A DNA stretch of 64,000 bases, taken from positions 66,846 through 130,845 of the forward strand of contig JBIINB010000001.1 of the NCBI GenBank assembly GCA_044337705.1, given 5' to 3'. Positions within the stretch are counted from its first letter, which is position 1. Each line of letters begins with the position of its first letter. The notes below the pieces were generated by a model. That model was given only the letters and a program-made list of their open reading frames with translations, was not told where the DNA came from and made no database searches. Origin of the DNA: JBEISR01 sp044337705 (GTDB taxonomy: Bacteria; Planctomycetota; Planctomycetia; Pirellulales; Pirellulaceae). Shown in pieces: positions 1 through 9,456 of this stretch. Made by a program: the position numbers and the translations under genes.

Positions 1-1062
1 CCGTCCATCGAAGACAAGGTGGTTCGCTTTGCCGACAAGGAAACACACCAGCTGTTTCTGGAACCAGAGGGTTACGAAACGCTGGAAGTCTACGTCAACG
101 GCATCTCCACCAGCCTGCCACGCGACGTACAGGATCGAGTTTTTCGGATGATCCCGGCTCTCGCCAAAGCCACCATTCTTCGCTATGGCTATGCCGTCGA
201 ATATGACTACTGCCCGCCAGATCAGCTTTTCCCCTGGCTGGAGACAAAAGCGGTCCACGGTCTCTACTTCGCCGGACAGATCAATGGCACAACCGGCTAT
301 GAAGAAGCTGCGGCGCAGGGACTGGTAGCCGGTGCCAGCGCTGCTATTCGACTGCGAGGGGGAGAAGGGCTGGTGTTTGGACGGGATGAAGCCTACATCG
401 GTGTCCTTATCGACGACCTAGTGACCCGCAGTGTCGATGAACCCTATCGCATGTTCACCAGCCGTGCCGAACATCGGATGCTGCTGCGTCACGATAACGC
501 CGACCGCCGCTTGACTCCCATAGCCCAAAAACATGGGCTGATTTCCTCTGAACGCTGGGAGCGCCTGCAGCAAAAATTGGAGCGGGTGGGAAAAGCCGAG
601 CGGCAGTTGGCCGGCCTGCGAGTCGGAGACATCCCAGCCGACAAGTATCTGAAACGCCCGGAGGTTCTCTGGAGCGATCTGGTTGGGTTGTTTCCGCAAC
701 TTGCCGACGTCCCGCTGGAGGTTGCCGAGCAGGTCGAGAGGGATTGCAAATATTCGGGCTACGTTTCCCGGCAACAGATCCAGATCGATCGACAGCATCG
801 CATGATGGAAAAACGCATCCCCGTCGATATGGACTACTCCTCCATCACCAGCCTCCGCAACGAAGCTCGTCAGAAGTTCCAGCAGATTCGCCCTAGAAAT
901 CTGGATCAGGCTAGCCGAATCAGCGGGATTACGCCCGCCGACATCGCCTTGGTACTGGCCTATGTGGAACACCGGGCCGTCGGGAAAAGAAGCAGCCGAG
1001 ACGATGCATCTGCTGCGACTGCTCCACCCCCGCACCACCAGTCCTCTTCAGAGGATTTGTAA
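1..1062 (+). CDS. mnmG: MnmG (GidA), tRNA U34 carboxymethylaminomethyl-modification enzyme, 3' part
   Basis: The frame is open from base 1, so the 5' part lies outside the window; about 353 C-terminal residues are present. MnmG, an FAD protein, works with MnmE in the cytosol to put a (carboxymethyl)aminomethyl group on C5 of the wobble uridine of tRNAs such as tRNA-Lys(UUU). The visible start PSIEDKVVRFADKE is the conserved MnmG signature after the Cys, and AGQINGTTGYEEAAAQG (about nt 274-324) is the second family signature. The helical C-terminal domain that binds MnmE and tRNA follows, ending with the usual SRISGITPADI. About 25 extra Ser/Pro/His-rich residues form the tail. It sits 88 bp upstream of tRNA-Lys(TTT). 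Confidence 0.96.
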   Translation, partial: PSIEDKVVRFADKETHQLFLEPEGYETLEVYVNGISTSLPRDVQDRVFRMIPALAKATILRYGYAVEYDYCPPDQLFPWLETKAVHGLYFAGQINGTTGYEEAAAQGLVAGASAAIRLRGGEGLVFGRDEAYIGVLIDDLVTRSVDEPYRMFTSRAEHRMLLRHDNADRRLTPIAQKHGLISSERWERLQQKLERVGKAERQLAGLRVGDIPADKYLKRPEVLWSDLVGLFPQLADVPLEVAEQVERDCKYSGYVSRQQIQIDRQHRMMEKRIPVDMDYSSITSLRNEARQKFQQIRPRNLDQASRISGITPADIALVLAYVEHRAVGKRSSRDDASAATAPPPHHQSSSEDL

Positions 1063-1082
1063 AAAACAGTTGGTGAACCCAG

Positions 1083-1110
1083 TTGCACAGTTGCCGGTCA
1101 ATGCTACAGT
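1083..1110 (+). promoter_or_regulatory. Candidate promoter of tRNA-Lys
   Basis: TTGCAC (1083-1088) and TACAGT (1105-1110) lie 16 bp apart, with the -10-like box about 40 bp upstream of the mature tRNA. The -35 match is partial. This is inferred from spacing and position only. Confidence 0.3.
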
Positions 1111-1150
1111 AGCCAAGACTTCGACGGGTTGTTTCAGCCCGTCCATCCAT

Positions 1151-1223
1151 GAGGGCGTAGCTCAGTCGGTAGAGCAACGGACTTTTAATCCGTGGGTCGA
1201 GGGTTCGAGTCCCTCCGCCCTCA
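1151..1223 (+). tRNA. tRNA-Lys (anticodon TTT)
   Basis: A full cloverleaf can be folded. The acceptor stem is GAGGGCG/CGCCCTC with discriminator A at 1223; the D-arm contains GCTCAGTCGGTAGAGC; the anticodon stem ACGGA/TCCGT encloses loop CTTTTAA with anticodon TTT; the T-arm is GAGGG-TTCGAGT-CCCTC. The 3' CCA is not encoded. A run of T follows directly (1224-1229) and could end transcription. Confidence 0.98.
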
Positions 1224-1571
1224 TTTTTTCTTGAATCGCGGGACCGAATCCTGAGCGACCCAAAGGTCTGCTCTAGATATTGGCCTGATTTTTCGGCAAT
1301 TCTTGTTGCCGTCCATGGCTGATAGTGCTGGGTGTTAGTTTGTGACGCCTGCGTTATCCCTAGCGTTTCTTCCTGTTGCTCCAAGAATGCCTGCCGTATC
1401 TCCTGTGCCAGATACACCGCCGGCACCCAACGGATCGGCCGGAAAACAAAGCCTCCTGTTGTGTCGATCGTACCTGCGATTCCGATTTTCCGGATAGGAG
1501 CAGGATGGGTTGGGCGAGGCATTGATGACCCCGTAGGCCCGATCGTTCGGGACCACCAAGGAACCGCAGCC
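1224..1571. other. Gene-free stretch after tRNA-Lys
   Basis: Apart from the T-run directly after the tRNA I see no gene, repeat or convincing promoter. Open frames here lack ribosome binding sites and recognisable protein character. AAGGAA at about 1559-1564 is the likely ribosome binding site of the next gene. Confidence 0.5.
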
Positions 1572-2789
1572 ATGACACGTTTCGGTCTATGCAAGAGTCT
1601 CCTGGCGATGGGGATCTGGAGCATCCCCTGCCAACAGCTGCCAGCTCAAGGTAGACAGGAAATCCTGGAACGGTCAGAAACGCCAAGCCGCAACCCTCAG
1701 GGGCAGCTTCCCGGATCCCCCTGGGCGCACCGCGCCAGTCCCTCGCCGCCATCGGCCAAGTTGCCTCGTTCAGCCAATAGCTCTCCCCCCATCGCGCAGC
1801 CACCGACCGACGGAGGACTGCGATTGGAACCCCAGAGCATCGGACCGAGCCCAAACGGGTGGCGACCTTACGAACCAGGCAAGCCCTCGGAAGGCCGAGT
1901 CGAAGAGCTGCCATCGCCCAAGACGGCAGCCGAGTTCCTTCGCAGTAAGGGGCTTTCGACGCGATATCTTTCGGCAAGCCCTACACCTTCAGCTGACGAC
2001 TCATGGAATCGTCTACCTTCCAAAGGCCAAGCCCTGGAACCGTGGGAACGGCTTGGTACCGGATCCAGCGATCTGGACGACCGCCAGGTTCCTCTGGGCA
2101 CGCTGGTTTCTCGAGGCCAGCAGGGGATACCCGAAACAGCTTTCTCAGAAAACCCGCTCCGGCTTCCCACGGAAACAGCCGCCAGCAACCGACTACGCAA
2201 CATCGATCTTCCATCAAACAGCGGGAGGACAAGTGAGCGGGTCTCCAAACTTCCGGAGATCGTGATCGACAGTCCCAGCAGCCAAACAGGGAGTTCTCCA
2301 GTCCAAGCCAAGGAGGGTGCCTCAAGCCTCCAGCAGACGCTACCCCGCTGGTCTAAAGCAATCCTGCAGGTTCGAAAAGATCTCGACGCAGGACAGATCG
2401 ATCGAGCCAGGAAAGCGACCGAGTGGATTTTGACGCATGTGGTTGCGGAGGCAGACCGGGAGGCCGAAGAAGCACGACGCTCCGAGTCATGGCGGCGAGG
2501 AATGGCCGGACTTAAGAGCTTGGCGGACAAGGAGCCGAGCGATCTCCCGGAAGGAGAATACGATCGACGTTTGATTGAAGCAGCGGAAGCGATTCTCACC
2601 GCTACGGAAGGGCTGTCCGATGCCCCGATGGCGATGGGGCTTTACGCCGACTGCTGGGAATCGACCGCGCGACGTATGACCAAGACACCGGGAGAAAACC
2701 CCCGCTTCTCGCTGGACTGTGCTGCAGTCTTTCGGGAAGTCGCCCAATTGCTACAGACTTCTTCGGGAATAACGCCCTCCGGGACCTGA
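1572..2789 (+). CDS. Secreted protein of unknown function, Pro/Ser-rich
   Basis: I do not recognise a family. The protein has 405 residues with the chosen ATG, which has AAGGAA about 8 nt upstream; the frame is open further 5' only through a GTG. Residues 1-27 form a Sec-type leader (basic start, hydrophobic LLAMGIW, then PAQG). Residues about 30-270 are rich in Pro, Ser, Arg and Gln and look disordered. The last 130 residues are predicted helical and acidic/basic (for example DLDAGQIDRARKATEWILT) and look like a small folded domain of tetratricopeptide-like character, which is a guess. Role unknown; probably exported to the periplasm. Confidence 0.65.
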   Translation: MTRFGLCKSLLAMGIWSIPCQQLPAQGRQEILERSETPSRNPQGQLPGSPWAHRASPSPPSAKLPRSANSSPPIAQPPTDGGLRLEPQSIGPSPNGWRPYEPGKPSEGRVEELPSPKTAAEFLRSKGLSTRYLSASPTPSADDSWNRLPSKGQALEPWERLGTGSSDLDDRQVPLGTLVSRGQQGIPETAFSENPLRLPTETAASNRLRNIDLPSNSGRTSERVSKLPEIVIDSPSSQTGSSPVQAKEGASSLQQTLPRWSKAILQVRKDLDAGQIDRARKATEWILTHVVAEADREAEEARRSESWRRGMAGLKSLADKEPSDLPEGEYDRRLIEAAEAILTATEGLSDAPMAMGLYADCWESTARRMTKTPGENPRFSLDCAAVFREVAQLLQTSSGITPSGT

Positions 2790-2940
2790 CGGTTTTCCAG
2801 ATCGGCTCCAGCACTTCAGCACGCTGGAACTGCAACCACACCCCTTTCGCTAATTCCCACGCCTGCCTTTGGGAAGTACATTAAGGGCACAGAAATTGGG
2901 GATCCAGGATTGGGGCTGTGCTGAAGAGGATGCACCTGCG

Positions 2941-3792
2941 ATGGTCAATCATTTGGGTCGGATCGTGTGCATAGCGTGGATGCTGTGGATCGCCTGGGTC
3001 AATCCCCTGCTGGCTCAGGAATCTCCCGCGGCGAAATTAGCACCCTACCCGTTGGATGCGGTCGCTGACGAATCGACCATTTGGATTGTCGATCGAAACC
3101 TTCCGGGAGTCTGGAAGTCGGTCGATGGGCAACTGGAGATTGCCATCCAGGGCTCGAAACAGTTCCGACAACCGCTCAACGCGCCGCGTTGCATTGCCCT
3201 CGGCCCTGATGGCCAGTTGTTCGTCGGCGACTCGGCCACCCGCGACGTCTACCGAATCAGCGGCGAAGGAAAGCCAGAGCCTTTAACTGGGGGAGCCATC
3301 GGGATCCCCAACGATCTTGCTTTCGGTCCCGATGGGACATTGTACGTCGCTGATTTGGAGACTCGGTTTCTCTGGAAGCTTCCACAGGGAGGCACCGCCG
3401 AAAAATTTCTGGATTGCAACCCGCGAGGGGTCAGCAGTGATTCCAATGGCAACCTCTGGATCGTCTCCCAGGGAAAAGATCAGTTGCTCAAGGCAACTCC
3501 TGACGGGAAGCTGGAAGTCGTCAACTCCGGTCGCCCCTTCTCGTTCCCAAGCCAAGTCGCTGTCGATCCGCTAGGAAATGCCTTTGTCGCTGACGGTTAC
3601 GGAAAGGCGATTTGGAAAATCTCTGTCGGCAGTGCCCCCGACAAAGCCATCGACGGCCAGGGGCTAGACCACCCTGTAGCCGTTTTTTGGAAAGGGGATC
3701 GCCTGGGGATTGTTGATCCGAGAGCGGCTAAGGTATGGGGAGTCACCCCAGATGGAACACTGGAAAGCTGGATCCAGTTTTCTTCCCCCTGA
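2941..3792 (+). CDS. Secreted NHL/SMP-30-like beta-propeller protein
   Basis: A 283-residue protein with a clear signal peptide (residues 1-28, hydrophobic core IVCIAWMLWIAWV, ending LLAQ). The rest is a series of about 40-residue blade repeats, for example PNDLAFGPDGTLYVADLETR and PSQVAVDPLGNAFVADGYGK, which is the NHL/YWTD-like pattern (x-D-P-x-G-x-hydrophobic-V-A-D). Such propellers bind ligands or act as lactonase-like enzymes; no metal-site residues can be assigned confidently here. The ATG at 2941 is chosen because the signal peptide starts there; the frame is open to a TTG at 2869. Confidence 0.8.
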   Translation: MVNHLGRIVCIAWMLWIAWVNPLLAQESPAAKLAPYPLDAVADESTIWIVDRNLPGVWKSVDGQLEIAIQGSKQFRQPLNAPRCIALGPDGQLFVGDSATRDVYRISGEGKPEPLTGGAIGIPNDLAFGPDGTLYVADLETRFLWKLPQGGTAEKFLDCNPRGVSSDSNGNLWIVSQGKDQLLKATPDGKLEVVNSGRPFSFPSQVAVDPLGNAFVADGYGKAIWKISVGSAPDKAIDGQGLDHPVAVFWKGDRLGIVDPRAAKVWGVTPDGTLESWIQFSSP

Positions 3793-3977
3793 ACTCGGGA
3801 ATTCTCCCAGGATGGAGCTGTTGTCGTAGACGGTTCAACGCAGGAAACCCTTGGGAACAAGCGATGGGGATCCAAGGGGAGTGGACAGAATGACGAAAGC
3901 TAAGAAGATGAATCGCCTGAGCTTTGCCTGGAGGTTGTCTCCAGGGCTCGCGATGGAGCGACAGACGATGGTTGTTC

Positions 3978-5015
3978 ATGGCAAACGTTGAAGATTCGGA
4001 GAGCAGCCGCCTGAATCGCCCAAACTGGGGGTTCGCGGGCGAGGCCTTCAAGTACACCAGCATGATTGCAATCGTGGTGGTGGCGGGCATGCTCTTCAAG
4101 AAAAAGCTGGGTGGAATCACCTGGGGGCAGATCTGGGAGGGAATCCAGCGGATCCCTCCGTGGCAGATCGCCCTGGCGGTGCTGGTGACCTGCATCAACT
4201 TTGTGGTGCTTACCGGGTATGACTGGATTTCGGTCACGTATCTGAAAAAGAAACTGTCGATCTCCAAGATCATGCAGGGCGCGGTGATGGGCTATGCGCT
4301 CAGCAATGTCTTCGGATGGATCTTGGGTGGAACAGCGATCCGCTTTCGACTGTATACCAACTGGGGATTTCGTTTTTCCGAAGTGGTCGCCTTTGTTTCG
4401 ATTCTTTCGGTCACTTTCTGGCTGGGGATGTTTTTACTTGCCGGGATCTCCTTTGCGATGCTTCCCGTGCAGCTGCCCACGGCCTACGAAGACGCTATGC
4501 CATTTCCGCTGCACACCCTGGGATACCTTTTTCTGGTCTGTGTGGGAATCTACGTACTCGCGACGATCTTCATCCGTAGGCCGATCCGTATTGGTAAGCA
4601 GACGTTTGTTCTTCCCCCCTTCAAGATGTCCCTGGTGCAACTGTTGGTCTCGGCCGCAGATTTCGTGCTTGCATCCCTAGTGCTCTATCTCCTGCTTCCT
4701 TCGGGAGTCGTCAACTACAGCACCGTACTGGTCAGCTACTTGGCGGCCATGATCGTCGTCGTCTTCCTTCATGTGCCGGGCGGACTGGGAGTCCTGGAGA
4801 CGGTTGTCCTATCGATGCTGGCATCCAGCGATCATGCCGATGGTGAACCGGTCAAAGTCGCGGTGACCAGCGCCCTGCTGGTGTATCGCGTCATCTACTA
4901 TCTGATTCCGGCCGCGGTTGCTGGGGTGATGTTCATCTCGCATGAAATCAGACACAAAAAGGAACTGGCGGAAGATGCACTGGGTGCACCTCGGGAAATG
5001 GACCCGGAGATCTAA
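3978..5015 (+). CDS. UPF0104 / lysylphosphatidylglycerol synthase TM-region family membrane protein
   Basis: About 345 residues with six to eight hydrophobic segments (for example SMIAIVVVAGML, IALAVLVTCINFVVL, VAFVSILSVTFWLGMFLL). The segment GYALSNVFGWILGGTAIRFR followed by LYTNWG is the hallmark of the YbhN/MprF flippase-like transmembrane region. The soluble aminoacyl-transferase half of MprF is absent, so this is a stand-alone membrane domain, probably handling a lipid or lipid-linked substrate in the inner membrane; substrate unknown. ATG 3978 is preferred to the upstream in-frame TTG because the protein then starts directly before the first soluble segment. Confidence 0.85.
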   Translation: MANVEDSESSRLNRPNWGFAGEAFKYTSMIAIVVVAGMLFKKKLGGITWGQIWEGIQRIPPWQIALAVLVTCINFVVLTGYDWISVTYLKKKLSISKIMQGAVMGYALSNVFGWILGGTAIRFRLYTNWGFRFSEVVAFVSILSVTFWLGMFLLAGISFAMLPVQLPTAYEDAMPFPLHTLGYLFLVCVGIYVLATIFIRRPIRIGKQTFVLPPFKMSLVQLLVSAADFVLASLVLYLLLPSGVVNYSTVLVSYLAAMIVVVFLHVPGGLGVLETVVLSMLASSDHADGEPVKVAVTSALLVYRVIYYLIPAAVAGVMFISHEIRHKKELAEDALGAPREMDPEI

Positions 5016-5120
5016 CTCAACCTCGCCACCCCAGCGAGACGACTCGTAAGTCGCCAACAGCCCCACCCATGGAAGCGACCCCGGTTGCCATCAACACGAA
5101 GTATTCAGGAAGACGGGAAT

Positions 5121-6929
5121 ATGGCCAAATCGAAGCAGCAGCTTCCTAAGCGGAGCGAGGTGGCATCGAGCGATTGCTGGGACCTCAGCAGTCTGTACGC
5201 AGACGAATCGCAATGGGAACTGGATCTGGCGAAGTTGGAACGATCCATCCAGCGGTTTTCCAACTACCGAGGGAAGCTCAAAGAGTCGCCTTCGCAATTG
5301 GCCGCCTGCCTGGACCATGACCAAAGGGTGGATCGTCTGGCAGATCGCTTAGGAGCCTACGCGGCGCTACGAGCATCGGAGGACCAGGGGGACGACGCAG
5401 CCCAGCGGCTGAAAGGACGGTTTCGGGCGGTGGCGGTGTCAGCCGGCGAAGCGGCCAGTTTCATTCAGCCGGAAATCCTGAAGATCCCAGCTACCACGCT
5501 CAAACAATGGCTAAAGCACCCCAAGCTGCGTCCCTACCGTTTGATGCTGCAGAGAATCCTGCGAACCAAGAAACACACCTTGTCGCAGAAGGAAGAGCAA
5601 CTGATGGCGATGCAGGGGCAGGTTGCGGCCACGGCCTCCCTCACCTTCCGCCAATTGCATGACGCAGACATGAAATTCGGCACGCTCCGCGACGAACGGG
5701 GCAAGGAAAGAGAATTGTCGCATGCGACCTTCATTTCCTTCCTCTACAGTCCTGATCGCGAAGTGCGCAAGCAGGCATTTCACACCTACTACGATCAGAT
5801 CGACCGCCTGCAGAACACACTCGCCTCGACACTCGCCGGCAGCCTCCACGGCGACATCTTTCGAGCTCGTGCCAGGCGATTCCCCAGCGCCTTGGAGGCA
5901 TCGCTCTTTCCGGATCAGGTACCGATCTCCGTCTATCGAAACCTGATCTCCACCGTGAGGGCTCACCTCCCCTCGGTCCATCGTTACTTCGATCTTCGAA
6001 GACGGCTGATGGGTCTCAAGCAGATCCATTTTTACGACACCTATGTCCCGGTGGTCGAAGCTGCCAAGAAGAAGACATCCTGGGACCAAGCCGTCTCCAT
6101 GATCCTGAAAGCTCTGCAACCGCTCGGAGCCGACTATGGTGAACGGCTTGCAAAAGGGTTGCAGTCAGGATGGTGCGATCGCTACCCGAACGCAGGGAAG
6201 CAAAGCGGGGCGTTCAGCTATGGAGTCTACGACGCCAATCCCTATATCCTGATGAACTACAAGGAAGATGTCTTTGATGACATCTTCACGCTGGCTCACG
6301 AAGCCGGCCATTCGATGCACAGCCACTATTCCGCAAAGGCGCAGCCCTACACCTACTTCTCCTATCGTATTTTTGTCGCTGAAGTGGCCAGCACCGTGAA
6401 TGAACAATTGCTTTCGCACCACTTGCAGCAGCATGCAACCAATCGGCTGGAGCGGGCCTACCTGATCAATCACGACTTGGACAGCATCCGTGCCACCATC
6501 GTACGTCAGACGATGTTTGCCGAATTTGAAGAGCGAACGCACGCGACTGCCGAGCAGGGCCAGCCTTTGACGGCGGATTCGATGCGCACCATCTACCGCA
6601 CTCTTCTCGAGGACTATCTCGGTTCCAAATTCGCGATCGACCCGCAGCTTTCGCTGGAGTGCTTCCGCATCCCCCATTTCTATAATGCTTTCTACGTCTA
6701 CAAGTACGCTACGGGACTGTCGGCCGCCATCGCGCTGACAGAGCGGATTCTGCAGGGAGGGAAGAAAGAACTCGATGACTACCTTGAGTTCCTTCGAGGA
6801 GGCTGCTCCAAGGATCCCCTAGACCTGCTGCGAGACGCCGGAGTGGACATGGAGAAGCCAGCCCCGATCGAAGCGGCGCTCAGGAAGTTCGATTCGCTTC
6901 TGGATGAGTTTGAGTCCTTAATGGAGTGA
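5121..6929 (+). CDS. pepF: Oligoendopeptidase F (M3 family zinc metallopeptidase)
   Basis: A cytosolic M3-family peptidase of 602 residues that cleaves oligopeptides; the length is normal for PepF. The zinc site HEAGH is at residues 393-397 inside TLAHEAGHSMHSHYS, and the third ligand lies in FVAEVASTVNEQL about 25 residues later, as expected for the family. The N-terminal helical region (WDLSSLY...) and the middle part match PepF-type helices. No signal peptide. ATG 5121 is chosen for the AGGAAG box upstream; earlier in-frame codons are poor starts. It stands alone between unrelated genes on the same strand. Confidence 0.95.
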   Translation: MAKSKQQLPKRSEVASSDCWDLSSLYADESQWELDLAKLERSIQRFSNYRGKLKESPSQLAACLDHDQRVDRLADRLGAYAALRASEDQGDDAAQRLKGRFRAVAVSAGEAASFIQPEILKIPATTLKQWLKHPKLRPYRLMLQRILRTKKHTLSQKEEQLMAMQGQVAATASLTFRQLHDADMKFGTLRDERGKERELSHATFISFLYSPDREVRKQAFHTYYDQIDRLQNTLASTLAGSLHGDIFRARARRFPSALEASLFPDQVPISVYRNLISTVRAHLPSVHRYFDLRRRLMGLKQIHFYDTYVPVVEAAKKKTSWDQAVSMILKALQPLGADYGERLAKGLQSGWCDRYPNAGKQSGAFSYGVYDANPYILMNYKEDVFDDIFTLAHEAGHSMHSHYSAKAQPYTYFSYRIFVAEVASTVNEQLLSHHLQQHATNRLERAYLINHDLDSIRATIVRQTMFAEFEERTHATAEQGQPLTADSMRTIYRTLLEDYLGSKFAIDPQLSLECFRIPHFYNAFYVYKYATGLSAAIALTERILQGGKKELDDYLEFLRGGCSKDPLDLLRDAGVDMEKPAPIEAALRKFDSLLDEFESLME

Positions 6930-7017
6930 ACGATCGATAGGCCGGCGGCTTGCGACTGCACTTGGTACCCAAAACTGCAAGTCCCGTCGCAATCGACTCA
7001 TTAGGGGGCGATCAGCA

Positions 7018-7845
7018 GTGGCACGGCGAAGCCTGAATGGAAAGCGGATCCTGGTGACAGGAGCCAGCAGCGGCATCGGCCGATCGCTCTCCCTGCGTCT
7101 CGCACAGGAGGGCGCCCTGGTCCTCGCCACCGCTCGCCGCCAGGAACGACTCGCACAGCTCCAGAAGGAAGCCGATCCGATCCGGTTGGATCGAGACGGC
7201 CAGCTGGCGATTCTCTCTGGCGATGTGACGCAACCGGCAGATCGCAAGCGATGGCAGGAATGGATCCGCGAGCATTGGGGGAGCCTGGATGGCCTGGTCC
7301 ACAACGCCGGCGCGGGCGCCATCGGTCCGTTTCTGGAAGCACCAGCGGAACGTGCTAGAAAGGTGATGGAGGTCGATTTTTTTGCGGTGACCGACCTGAC
7401 GCGGGAAATCTTCCCCCTGCTGCAGGATGGCCATCAGCCATTCGTGCTGGCAGTCGGCTCGGTGCTGGCACATCGTGCAGTTCCAGACAAAAGCGAATAC
7501 TGCGCGGCGAAATTCGCGCTGCGGGGCTGGTGTGAATCGGTTCGCGTCGAATGGCGTCCACTGGGAGTCGAGGTAATCCTGGTTCATCCCTCCACCACGC
7601 GCACGGAGTTCTTCGATCGACTGATCGATACACCCTCTGGTACGACCAGTCGATCGATCGGCCAAGCGAGTGCCGATCGCGTTGCCAACTGCCTGATGGC
7701 AGCCATCCGCCAGCGCAAAAGGGACGTGGTGCTAAGTGCCGCAGGCAATCTCCTGCTGTGTGCCAATCGCATCAGCCCAAGCCTGCTGGACCGTATTTTG
7801 GCAAAAAATCGAGGCGGCTCAGGGGACCCACCACCGCAGCGATGA
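7018..7845 (+). CDS. Short-chain dehydrogenase/reductase (SDR)
   Basis: A 275-residue classical SDR. The Rossmann motif GASSGIG is at residues 15-21, NAG (HNAGAGA) stabilises the central sheet, and YCAAK at 161-165 provides catalytic Tyr161 and Lys165, with a Ser in AVGSVLAHRAVP. TARR after the second strand suggests NADP(H) preference. The substrate cannot be read from the sequence. The start is GTG with an AGGGGG run upstream. The gene runs convergent to the ABC exporter genes. Confidence 0.92.
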   Translation: MARRSLNGKRILVTGASSGIGRSLSLRLAQEGALVLATARRQERLAQLQKEADPIRLDRDGQLAILSGDVTQPADRKRWQEWIREHWGSLDGLVHNAGAGAIGPFLEAPAERARKVMEVDFFAVTDLTREIFPLLQDGHQPFVLAVGSVLAHRAVPDKSEYCAAKFALRGWCESVRVEWRPLGVEVILVHPSTTRTEFFDRLIDTPSGTTSRSIGQASADRVANCLMAAIRQRKRDVVLSAAGNLLLCANRISPSLLDRILAKNRGGSGDPPPQR

Positions 7846-7944
7846 TTTCAGTTTTCCGGATACCCTGCCAGCGGACTGAGCGGACAGACAATGGAGCCTC
7901 AATAGAGCAACCATTTTCGACAGGCTACTGGCCTAACCGGCCGA

Positions 7945-9456
7945 TCAGCTTCGCTCCCATCGCTGGGCAGCCAGCCGAGCTGCTAGGAGCATCAGGAATC
8001 CACTAGCCGTCAACACAGCCAGCTCCATCCCCAACTGACTGACAGGAAGATCTCGCCAAAAGACCTTGTTGTAACCTTCCAGAGCCCAGGCGTTGAACGT
8101 CACCATGCCTATCTCCCGCATGGTCTGGCTCATCACATACCTCGGTACCATGCTCCCGCCAAGAGCACTCATCGATAGGATCAGTACGACGGAAATCCAG
8201 TTGAGCTGATTCCGGGAATGGCACAGCGTCGCCAGTAGCAATGCGAGACTGGCGGCTGCGCCTGCGGTGACGGTCGTCATCGCCAGAAAACCATCCCAGT
8301 GACCGATCAGATCGACACCAAAGACGCACTGCCCCCAGGCGAACATGACGGTTGTCTGCAAAAGGCCAAGGCCCATGAGGAACAGCCATTTGCCCAGCAG
8401 CAGCTGATCGATCGTCATTCGACTTCCCAATAGGCGATCGAGCGTTCCCTGCTCCCGTTCCTCCAGCAAAGCACCACTGCCGGCGGTCGCGCTGAAAAGA
8501 AGAAACATCACGGCAATCCCCGCTGCGTACATCGCGACAATCGGATTTGCCTTACCATTGCCCAGAACGTCGACCACCTCCACCTCTGGCAGACTCATGG
8601 GGACCGATGGAAGGCTCTGGCCTTGTGTCCCAAGGCCGCTCGACCATCGGTCCATCAAACGACCATCGGGCATCGGCATGTTGGAAGCGATCGCAGATGC
8701 CGCAGGATCACTTTCCAGCGTTGTCCCCTGGTGCTGAAGATGAGTTGCCAAGGCGGTTTCTTCGGACGGCATGGCATGGATTCCATTTCCATGATCGGAA
8801 AACTTGGCCGATACCGATCCCGATGGTTCACTCCACACCGCAAGCGACGCGGTAGCCGGTGAACCGTAAGAGGAAGCCCCACCGGGCAGGCCTTCTGAAC
8901 GAGCGTTCGCTGTGGCCCCCTCCATCGCCAAACGGGAAGGCGTCATCCCCCCGCCCCCAATCCCTCTTACACCATCGGTGGTTCCCAACGACATCAGCTC
9001 CATCAGCGAACTCTGCGCCAATGCGGCAGCGATGTTGGATGTGATGGGATCAAACGAATCGGTCAGTACCTGCACTCGGAGCGAGGCTCCAGAGGCATAT
9101 TCTTCTTGGAGTCCTATGCGAAAGATCGCGTCAGCGCGCCCCAGTCGAATCCACTGGGCAGCTTCCGTGCTGGAGAGGACCGGGAGGCCATCTGACTGTC
9201 CAGCGGTAATGTCGATTCCCGGGACAGGCCGCACGGCCTTGGATTCGAGGATCTTCTCCATCCAACGCCGCGACTGCGGGGTCTGTGGTTCATCGACGAA
9301 CGCTATGCGAAGGCGGGCCGAACCACCTGCGTCTCGATGCCCGAAAATGAGCGCAAAAACGCTGAAGAACAGCACCGGCACAACAAAGGTCAGCACCAGT
9401 TCAGGACGATTATGCAGCAGCCTCAGAAGGCTGATCCGAAGTACGGTCGCTATCAT
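7945..9456 (-). CDS. ABC-2 type exporter permease
   Basis: Inner-membrane subunit of a two-gene ABC exporter (503 residues). One TM helix near residues 18-38 (LTFVVPVLFFSVFALIFG) is followed by a periplasmic loop of about 250 residues, then five C-terminal TM segments from about residue 305, with the conserved E-R-E-x-G-T motif (LLEEREQGTLDRLLGSR) between the first two. This is the layout of ABC-2 (YhfK/DrrB-like) transporters. Its ATG overlaps the stop of the ATPase gene (9453-9456, ATGA), so the two are translationally coupled. The loop is rich in Gly, Ser and Met. Cargo unknown. Confidence 0.9.
   Translation of the reverse strand: MIATVLRISLLRLLHNRPELVLTFVVPVLFFSVFALIFGHRDAGGSARLRIAFVDEPQTPQSRRWMEKILESKAVRPVPGIDITAGQSDGLPVLSSTEAAQWIRLGRADAIFRIGLQEEYASGASLRVQVLTDSFDPITSNIAAALAQSSLMELMSLGTTDGVRGIGGGGMTPSRLAMEGATANARSEGLPGGASSYGSPATASLAVWSEPSGSVSAKFSDHGNGIHAMPSEETALATHLQHQGTTLESDPAASAIASNMPMPDGRLMDRWSSGLGTQGQSLPSVPMSLPEVEVVDVLGNGKANPIVAMYAAGIAVMFLLFSATAGSGALLEEREQGTLDRLLGSRMTIDQLLLGKWLFLMGLGLLQTTVMFAWGQCVFGVDLIGHWDGFLAMTTVTAGAAASLALLLATLCHSRNQLNWISVVLILSMSALGGSMVPRYVMSQTMREIGMVTFNAWALEGYNKVFWRDLPVSQLGMELAVLTASGFLMLLAARLAAQRWERS

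Noticed and set aside
1360..1977. Minus-strand frame (205 codons) opposite the secreted Pro/Ser-rich protein
   Set aside because: The plus-strand frame has a ribosome binding site and signal peptide; the minus frame has neither.
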